A stretch of DNA of 6,004 nucleotides, taken from contig JBFXES010000180.1 in assembly GCA_050179875.1 (NCBI GenBank), positions 1 to 6,004 of the forward strand, in the 5' to 3' direction. This document shows, piece by piece, positions 1 through 4,672 of the stretch. Numbering within the stretch: the first letter of the stretch is position 1; the number at the start of each line of letters is the position of its first letter. Below the pieces are notes generated by a model. It ran no database searches. It was not told where the DNA came from and saw only the letters and a program-made list of their open reading frames with translations. Origin of the DNA: JALOAT01 sp050179875. Its GTDB lineage: Bacteria; Pseudomonadota; Gammaproteobacteria; Thiohalomonadales; Thiohalomonadaceae. Made by a program: the position numbers and the translations under genes.

Positions 1-1825
1 CTACTTCCTGCGCAACAGCGACAGCTTCGACTGGAGCGGCGTGAAGTTCCCGCAGGCGGTGCACGAGGGCGGCGCCAACAGCTTCGGCATCGACAACTGC
101 CTGAAGTGTCACATGGGCGCCGACTCGAAGGCCGCCGTACTGAAACTGGCGCAGAACGACGCGGCGATCGTGAACAAGCTCAAACTGGCCAAGGTGACCA
201 GGGACGGCGATCTGTGGCGCCAGCGTAGCGTGGAGGCCTGCAGCTCCTGCCACGACAACGTGGTGTGGTGGAAGGGTGCGGCGGCGGAGAAGCTGCCCGG
301 CATCCTCGGCCAGCGCTACGGCGCCATGCCCACGAGCATTAACGATCTGCCTGCGGGCGACTGGCGCACCAAGAGCCACCCGGGCGGCACCACCACCACC
401 GGACGCTGGGCGGGTTGCGCCAGCGGCAGTTGCCATGGCGACATCAAGACCCCGCTCGCGAGCGCGGCGATGTCGCTGGGCGACAAGGGCAGCAAGGAGA
501 TCCATCGCATTCACCTCGGCTTCACGCGTACGGCGATCCGTTCCGACCTGATCGAAACCCAGATCGCCGAGGCGAGCCTGGGCGGTGACGACGGCACCGG
601 CAATACGCCCCTGACCATTCGCATGCGCGTGTGGGACAAGGCGCAGAACAAGGCCCTGGTCCATGGCCAGGACGCCAACTTCGCGTTCCAGTTCGTCATC
701 GGCTGGAAGGCGCAGGGCGAGGCCGACTACAGCCAGTCCGCCCACGACATCTGGCCGGGTCGCACCTTTGACGTCACGCCGGACTGGGCGGCAGCGCAGG
801 GGCCTGACGCGGACGGCTACTACACCACGGTGGTCAACCTGCCGACCGCCAAGCTGCCCGCCAACGGCACGGGCACGGTGGGTACGCAGAACGGCTTCGC
901 CGTGACGCCTGCCAGCGATCCCGATCCGCTGAAGCGCGGCGTGGTCCAGCTCTTCGGCACCTGGGGTACCGAGACCCATCACCGCAAGGGGCAGACCGAG
1001 CCCTATCCGCCCGCCAACCCGGACCAGCCCGTGGTGCGTCCGCTGCACGTGACCAAGGCTTTCTCCATCGGCGGTGCGCCGACGGAACCGCGCCGCGTGG
1101 TGGTGGACGCCATGGAGACCTGCCGCTCCTGCCACCTGCGCTTCGCCAAGCACGGTCCTACCGGCAGGAACAATCCGCAGCTCTGCGTGATGTGCCACAA
1201 CCCCAACAACACCGACGTCTCCAATGCGGCGCGTCAGGGCAGGCTGGGTGAATACGACGGCAAGAAGGAGGAGTCGAAGGACTTCAAGCGCATGATTCAC
1301 GCCATTCACGCCTCGGCCAGGCGCGAGACCGGTTATCAGTTGCGCAGCACCGTGTTCGGCGTGGAGGAGCTTGAAGAAAAGAACCTGACGACCGCTACGC
1401 TGACGGCGCGCACCAGCCACTTCCCCACGGGACGGAGCGTCGGCAACTGCGCCTCCTGTCACGTGAAAGCGGGCCCGGAGGCGGATGCGCCCTACACCTT
1501 CGAGTTGTCCGCCCTGCCCGACACGCTCATGGGCTCCACGGTGAGCACCGGCGCGCACCCGGGAGGCGACGTGCCACCTGCGGGAGGCGGCTATCCCGGT
1601 CTGGCGGCGGGCATGAACCTGCTCACCAACCATACGAAGTTCAGCCCCATCATGTCCGTGTGCACCTCGTGCCACGACAGCGAAGCCGCGAGGACGCACA
1701 CCCAGAACATGGGTGCGTCGGAGCAGGCAAGTCGTGACAACCCCGATCCGCGCGGCGAATTGTGCCGCGGTTGTCACGGGCCCGGAGGCGTGCGCGACAT
1801 CCGGATGATGCATTCCGTGAAGTAA
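1..1825 (+). CDS. OmcA/MtrC-family decahaem c-type cytochrome, 5'-truncated by the window edge
   Basis: Multihaem cytochrome expected on the outer cell surface, passing electrons between a porin-cytochrome conduit and extracellular acceptors or donors. The frame is open to the left edge (first full codon at 2), so start, signal peptide and probably the first two haems lie outside. Haem sites: CLKCH 98-112, CSSCH 239-253, a CX4CH (CASGSCH) 416-436, then a beta-rich haem-free stretch at about 555-1110, then CRSCH 1121-1135, CVMCH 1184-1198, CASCH 1448-1462, CTSCH 1661-1675 and CRGCH 1763-1777. Three sites before and five after the beta domain match haems 3-5 and 6-10 of the family. The paired-histidine motifs K-E-I-H-R-I-H (494-514) and R-M-I-H-A-I-H (1289-1309) probably supply distal ligands. 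Every visible cysteine belongs to a haem motif. It ends with TAA, followed by tandem hairpins, so transcription probably stops here. Family assignment is firm; the exact electron partner cannot be told. Confidence 0.92.
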   Translation, partial: YFLRNSDSFDWSGVKFPQAVHEGGANSFGIDNCLKCHMGADSKAAVLKLAQNDAAIVNKLKLAKVTRDGDLWRQRSVEACSSCHDNVVWWKGAAAEKLPGILGQRYGAMPTSINDLPAGDWRTKSHPGGTTTTGRWAGCASGSCHGDIKTPLASAAMSLGDKGSKEIHRIHLGFTRTAIRSDLIETQIAEASLGGDDGTGNTPLTIRMRVWDKAQNKALVHGQDANFAFQFVIGWKAQGEADYSQSAHDIWPGRTFDVTPDWAAAQGPDADGYYTTVVNLPTAKLPANGTGTVGTQNGFAVTPASDPDPLKRGVVQLFGTWGTETHHRKGQTEPYPPANPDQPVVRPLHVTKAFSIGGAPTEPRRVVVDAMETCRSCHLRFAKHGPTGRNNPQLCVMCHNPNNTDVSNAARQGRLGEYDGKKEESKDFKRMIHAIHASARRETGYQLRSTVFGVEELEEKNLTTATLTARTSHFPTGRSVGNCASCHVKAGPEADAPYTFELSALPDTLMGSTVSTGAHPGGDVPPAGGGYPGLAAGMNLLTNHTKFSPIMSVCTSCHDSEAARTHTQNMGASEQASRDNPDPRGELCRGCHGPGGVRDIRMMHSVK

Positions 1826-1835
1826 CCGCAAGCCC

Positions 1836-1856
1836 CCTCGGTTGGAATAACCGAGG
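1836..1856 (+). other. Short hairpin just downstream of the first cytochrome
   Basis: A perfect 8-bp stem, CCTCGGTT (1836-1843) and AACCGAGG (1849-1856), with a 5-nt loop GGAAT, begins 11 nt after the cytochrome stop codon. No T-run follows, so alone it is not a rho-independent terminator. It may protect the mRNA 3' end or work in tandem with the stronger hairpin 8 nt further on. Confidence 0.55.
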
Positions 1857-1864
1857 CATGCAGT

Positions 1865-1897
1865 AAAGAAAGACGCCGCAAGGCGTCTTTCTTTTTT
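1865..1897 (+). terminator. Rho-independent terminator of the first cytochrome
   Basis: A perfect 13-bp stem (1865-1877 with 1882-1894) closes a GCAA tetraloop at 1878-1881 and runs into a T-rich tract reaching 1897. This is a classical intrinsic terminator about 40 nt after the cytochrome stop codon. On the opposite strand the flank is only partly T-rich, so termination there would be weaker. It separates the cytochrome from the activator gene on the same strand, which argues that the activator has its own promoter. Confidence 0.9.
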
Positions 1898-1935
1898 GTG
1901 AGTTCGCCTTGCAGGCTCTACTCGCCACACTAACC

Positions 1936-2053
1936 TTAAGGAACCTCTGCAAAAGTGAGCCATCCGCGGATAGGAGCCTCGCAAGTGATTGAAAACACGC
2001 CAACGCCGTTTGGTCGTGAACGTCCCAACCGGACTTTTGCAGAGGTTCCTTAA
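1936..2053. mobile_element. MITE-like element or IS remnant with perfect terminal inverted repeats and TTAA borders
   Basis: Positions 1936-1956 and 2033-2053 are perfect 21-bp inverted repeats around a 76-nt core. The outermost four bases on each side are TTAA, which reads as a target duplication (1936-1939 and 2050-2053). That leaves a 110-bp element (1940-2049) with 17-bp terminal repeats GGAACCTCTGCAAAAGT. The core has no coding sequence, so any movement would need a transposase supplied in trans. From memory, the end sequence resembles those of some IS5-type elements, but this was not compared with a database. A transcript could fold into a long stem-loop. Alternatives are a solo remnant of a larger insertion sequence or a regulatory stem-loop; the TTAA borders favour transposition. 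Confidence 0.7.
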
Positions 2054-2080
2054 ATCACGCTGAACCTCTGCTGAAAATTG

Positions 2081-2109
2081 TGGCAATCGGTCATGCTTGT
2101 AGGTATATT
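2081..2109 (+). promoter_or_regulatory. Possible sigma-70-type promoter of the activator gene
   Basis: TGGCAA (2081-2086) and TATATT (2104-2109) are 17 nt apart and sit in the only AT-rich part of the leader, downstream of the terminator and the MITE-like element. The -10 box matches the consensus at five of six bases, but the -35 box is poor. The same TGGCA could be half of a sigma-54 site, but the GG to GC spacing to 2095-2096 is one base too long. Predicted leader is about 70-75 nt. This is a weak prediction resting mainly on position. Confidence 0.25.
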
Positions 2110-2175
2110 TCGTACATAGATTTAGTACAAAACCAGCCCTGCCAGGGCAGGCGCGAGCATTTTTTCCATTTCAAT

Positions 2176-2186
2176 AGGGGGGAAGG
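2176..2186 (+). promoter_or_regulatory. Ribosome binding site fixing the GTG start of the activator
   Basis: A purine-rich AGGGGGGAAGG run lies 3 nt before the GTG at 2190, with the G-run itself about 7 nt away. An in-frame TAG at 2175-2177 excludes any earlier start, and the first beta strand of the receiver-like fold begins two or three codons after GTG. Together these support GTG at 2190 over the later in-frame ATG at 2241. Confidence 0.75.
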
Positions 2187-2189
2187 CGA

Positions 2190-3578
2190 GTGTCGATCCG
2201 CATCGCTCTCATCGGTTGCCCGAAAGAACAGGCCATATGGATGACCCGCGTGCTTGGCGACAAGGGCTTTCAGTGTTTCGTCGTGGACAAGAGCGACAAG
2301 CTCGACCTCGCCGAAGCCGGGGATGTGGCCCTGGTATGGGAAAAAGGCGAGCACCACGACCGTTTGCCCCTGCTGGAGCAGATCCGGGTGTCGGGCAGCC
2401 CCATCCCCGCGGTGGTCGTCCTGCCCCGCATGGTTCCGGAACAGGTCATTTCGGCCACGCGCCTCGGCGCCGTGGATGTGCTCTTCGATCCCGTGGATCG
2501 CGACCAGCTGCTCGAGGCCCTCGGCCGCGGCGTTGCCATCCGCCAGGCCCGTGACGGCGGCAGCGCACCCTGCGATCACATGCCGGCGGTGCTCGGCGAG
2601 TCCCCGCGCATGCTGGAGGTGTTCAAGCAGGTGGGTGTGGCGGCGGCCAACCACCTGAACGTGCTCATCGGCGGCGAGACCGGCGTGGGCAAGGAAGTAG
2701 CCTCTTTTTGCATTCACAAGCATTCGGCGCGCGCGGAAGGCCCGTTCGTGGCCATCAACTGCGCGGCCCTTTCGGAAAATCTCATCGAGGCGGAATTGTT
2801 CGGCCACGTGCGCGGCGCTTTCACCGGCTCCGTGCGTGACGTGCCGGGCAAGGTGGAGATCGCCAACGGCGGCACGCTGCTGCTGGACGAGGTGGGCGAT
2901 CTGCCCCAGGGCTGTCAGGCCAAGCTGCTGCGTTTCCTCGAGGACCGCACCTTCTACCGGCTGGGTGAATCGGTGCAACGCGTTTCCGACGTGCGCATCG
3001 TGGCCGCCACCAACAAGAATCTCGTGGCCGAGGTGCAGGCCGGACGTTTCCGCGAGGACCTCTATTACCGCCTGTCACAGATCACCCTGGTGGTGCCGCC
3101 GCTCCGCGAACGGGCGGAGGACATCCCGGCGTTGATCCGTGCCTTCGTGGGCAAGGCCAACGCCATGCTGGGCTTGCAGATCACCGGCGTAAGCGCCGGG
3201 GCCATGGAAGCGGCGCGCCGCTATCACTGGCCGGGCAACGTGCGCCAGCTCAAGAACGTGGTGTTCCAGGCCGCCATCCGCCAGCGTGCCGGCGAGATCA
3301 GCGGATTCCATTTCTCCGCCGACGGTACCGATCCGGCGGCAAATTCCGACAATCTGGAAGGCTTCGTGCGTTCCGCCATCAGCCGCGGCCAGGTGCGCAG
3401 CCTGCTCGGCAATCTCGAGGCTATGGCGCTCAAGACGCTGCTCAACGTGTACGACGGCAATCGCAGTCGCATCTCTGCCGAGCTGGGCATTTCCCGCAAC
3501 ACCTTGCGTTCCAAGTTGCGCGAGTACGGTATCGACGACGACGCCGCCGTTCTGAGCGACAAGAGCGTTACCGCCTGA
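2190..3578 (+). CDS. Sigma-54-dependent transcriptional activator (NtrC type) with a degenerate receiver domain
   Basis: Cytoplasmic enhancer-binding protein, 462 aa, full length for the NtrC layout. Residues 1-115 form a receiver-like alpha/beta fold, but the phospho-acceptor position is W50 (D-V-A-L-V-W) and the usual Lys-Pro after strand 5 is D100-P101, so phosphorylation is unlikely. The AAA+ ATPase core (about 132-365) has Walker A GGETGVGK (161-168), sigma-54 contact loop GAFTGS (209-214; consensus GAFTGA), Walker B GGTLLLDE (227-234), arginine-finger region FREDLYYR (287-294) and sensor-2 HWPGNVRQL (346-354). Residues 409-447 are a Fis-type helix-turn-helix (SAELGISRNTLRSKL). It hydrolyses ATP to remodel sigma-54 polymerase at promoters. 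GTG start is fixed by a strong ribosome site and an upstream in-frame stop. It lies between two cytochromes, so control of electron-transfer genes is a reasonable inference, but no convincing sigma-54 promoter is visible here and the targets are unknown. Confidence 0.93.
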   Translation: MSIRIALIGCPKEQAIWMTRVLGDKGFQCFVVDKSDKLDLAEAGDVALVWEKGEHHDRLPLLEQIRVSGSPIPAVVVLPRMVPEQVISATRLGAVDVLFDPVDRDQLLEALGRGVAIRQARDGGSAPCDHMPAVLGESPRMLEVFKQVGVAAANHLNVLIGGETGVGKEVASFCIHKHSARAEGPFVAINCAALSENLIEAELFGHVRGAFTGSVRDVPGKVEIANGGTLLLDEVGDLPQGCQAKLLRFLEDRTFYRLGESVQRVSDVRIVAATNKNLVAEVQAGRFREDLYYRLSQITLVVPPLRERAEDIPALIRAFVGKANAMLGLQITGVSAGAMEAARRYHWPGNVRQLKNVVFQAAIRQRAGEISGFHFSADGTDPAANSDNLEGFVRSAISRGQVRSLLGNLEAMALKTLLNVYDGNRSRISAELGISRNTLRSKLREYGIDDDAAVLSDKSVTA

Positions 3579-3613
3579 TTCCGCTGCCAACTTCCATTGA
3601 CTTGTTGTAAGAA

Positions 3614-3647
3614 ACGCCGGGCCGCAAAAGCGGCCCGGCGTCGTTTT
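3614..3647. terminator. Terminator shared by the convergent activator and PpiC-like genes
   Basis: A perfect 12-bp GC-rich stem, ACGCCGGGCCGC (3614-3625) and GCGGCCCGGCGT (3630-3641), has an AAAA loop. It starts 36 nt after the activator stop and, on the other strand, 6 nt after the stop codon of the lipoprotein gene. A short T-run (3644-3647) follows on the + strand, and TTTCTTA follows on the - strand, so it probably ends both transcripts. Confidence 0.8.
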
Positions 3648-4549
3648 CAGGGGTGCGAGGCAGCCGTCACCGTCGCCAGCTGCGGCTTGGCGAGCTGCTC
3701 GATGCGGGCGCTCTTGCGCAGTTCCTGGTAGAAGCGCGCCTCGCGTTCCTTGAGGGCCACCGCCCGCAGGCTTTCCTTGAGCTCCCCGCGCAGGCTGGGG
3801 AAGTCCGCCTCGGCGATCTCACGCTTTTCGAACAGCTTCAGGACGATGTAGCCCGAGCCCTCGTGCTGGATGGGATCGCTCACGTCGCCTGCGTTCATGC
3901 CCGTGATGACCTTCATGATGTTGGGAGGAATCTGGCGCCAGCGCACATAGCTCATGTCCCACAGCTTGCGCAGGGAGTCGGCATCGCTGCCCTCGAAGCC
4001 CGGGAGCTCTGCGGCCACGCCATTGGCCACGGTCTCGAAGGATTCGCCCTTGCGGATGCGCTCCACCACATCGCGGGCCTTGGCTTCCTCGGGGAACTGC
4101 AGGGAGCCGAGATGGTATTCGTGGGTGATTTCCGTCTTGTGCTCGTCGTAATACTGCTTCGCCTGCTCGTCGGAAATCTGCACCTTGGAGGCGATCTCGC
4201 GCTGATAGACGCGCTCCTGCATCTCCTGGCGTTTCAGCATGGCCAGCTTGGCCTCCGCCATGGCGACGGCGCGCTGAAAGCCGGGGTCTTCGTCCAGGCC
4301 CAGCGCCAGGCCCTTCTGGTACATGAGTTCAGCCTCGACGATGGCGTCCAGCACCTTTTGCTGGGCCGTGTCGGACAAGTCCTTGGGTACGCCGCCGCTG
4401 ACCTGGCGCACGTTGAAATCGTAGATGGTGATGGGTTGATCATTCACGCGCATCAGCACGTTTCCTGCGTTTTCCGGCTCGCTGCATGCCGTGAGCGCGA
4501 AGCCGAGGCCGATGGCCATACCACCTTGAAGCAACGTCTGGATTCGCAT
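3647..4549 (-). CDS. PpiC/SurA-type (EpsD-like) peptidyl-prolyl isomerase lipoprotein, probably a chaperone
   Basis: A 300-aa exported lipoprotein. Residues 1-21 are a signal peptide ending in lipobox L-T-A-C, with lipidation at C22; Ser at +2 suggests outer-membrane sorting by Lol. Residues 32-135 are helical and charged like the SurA/EpsD N-terminal chaperone region (L-D-A-I-V-E-A-E-L-M-Y-Q-K). Residues 140-240 align with a parvulin domain: H146 matches the first conserved histidine, and R-I-R-K-G-E-S-F matches the usual helix. The C-terminal G-Y-H motif reads G-Y-I (I235), and the GGxLG segment is missing, so isomerase activity is doubtful. ATG start at 4549 has GGGAA 6 nt upstream. It follows the second cytochrome on the same strand after 123 nt, so it may be cotranscribed and help fold exported cytochromes or a porin partner (inference). 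EpsD-type proteins also occur in exopolysaccharide loci, so the assignment is to family only. Confidence 0.85.
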   Translation of the reverse strand: MRIQTLLQGGMAIGLGFALTACSEPENAGNVLMRVNDQPITIYDFNVRQVSGGVPKDLSDTAQQKVLDAIVEAELMYQKGLALGLDEDPGFQRAVAMAEAKLAMLKRQEMQERVYQREIASKVQISDEQAKQYYDEHKTEITHEYHLGSLQFPEEAKARDVVERIRKGESFETVANGVAAELPGFEGSDADSLRKLWDMSYVRWRQIPPNIMKVITGMNAGDVSDPIQHEGSGYIVLKLFEKREIAEADFPSLRGELKESLRAVALKEREARFYQELRKSARIEQLAKPQLATVTAASHP

Positions 4550-4585
4550 CTGTTATTCCCTGTCGTCGTATTCGCTCTGGACCCG

Positions 4586-4599
4586 CGGGCACCTGCCCG
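4586..4599 (-). repeat. Small inverted repeat upstream of the PpiC-like gene
   Basis: CGGGCA (4586-4591) and TGCCCG (4594-4599) flank CC, overlapping an 8-bp palindrome CCCGCGGG at 4582-4589. It lies about 37 nt upstream of the lipoprotein start codon, where an operator or a leader structure could sit. In GC-rich DNA such short dyads are common, so function is uncertain. Confidence 0.3.
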
Positions 4600-4606
4600 G
4601 GGAAAG

Positions 4607-4632
4607 GGCGGCGGGCCCCAGGGCCCGCCGCC
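4607..4632 (-). terminator. Very GC-rich hairpin after the second cytochrome: partial terminator or mRNA-stabilising stem
   Basis: GGCGGCGGGCCC (4607-4618) is perfectly repeated in inverse at 4621-4632, giving an 11-12 bp stem with a 2-4 nt loop, 40 nt after the cytochrome stop codon on the - strand. The sequence after it in the direction of transcription is CTTTCCCC, a poor U-tract. It may therefore terminate only part of the transcripts and let the lipoprotein gene be expressed at a lower level from the cytochrome promoter, or simply stabilise the cytochrome mRNA. Confidence 0.55.
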
Positions 4633-4672
4633 AGGAACCGGAGAGCGGTTGCCCGCCCTCCGGGTACATCAC

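Noticed and set aside
386..401. Short ACC repeat in the first cytochrome as a possible phase-variable tract.
   Set aside because: It has only a few trinucleotide units, so slippage would keep the frame and merely change a threonine run.
1650..2003. A 117-codon open frame on the - strand over the cytochrome end and intergenic region.
   Set aside because: It runs through the terminator and into the MITE-like element, has no motif, and its composition matches chance reading of these features.
2081..2096. Sigma-54 (-24/-12) promoter TGGCA...TGC upstream of the activator.
   Set aside because: The GG and GC doublets are separated by 11 nt rather than the strict 10, and the -12 half lacks the usual TT before GC.
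2091..2978. A 295-codon open frame on the - strand opposite the activator.
   Set aside because: It mirrors the receiver and AAA+ coding sequence, is rich in His, Ala and Gly without motifs, and has no supporting ribosome site.
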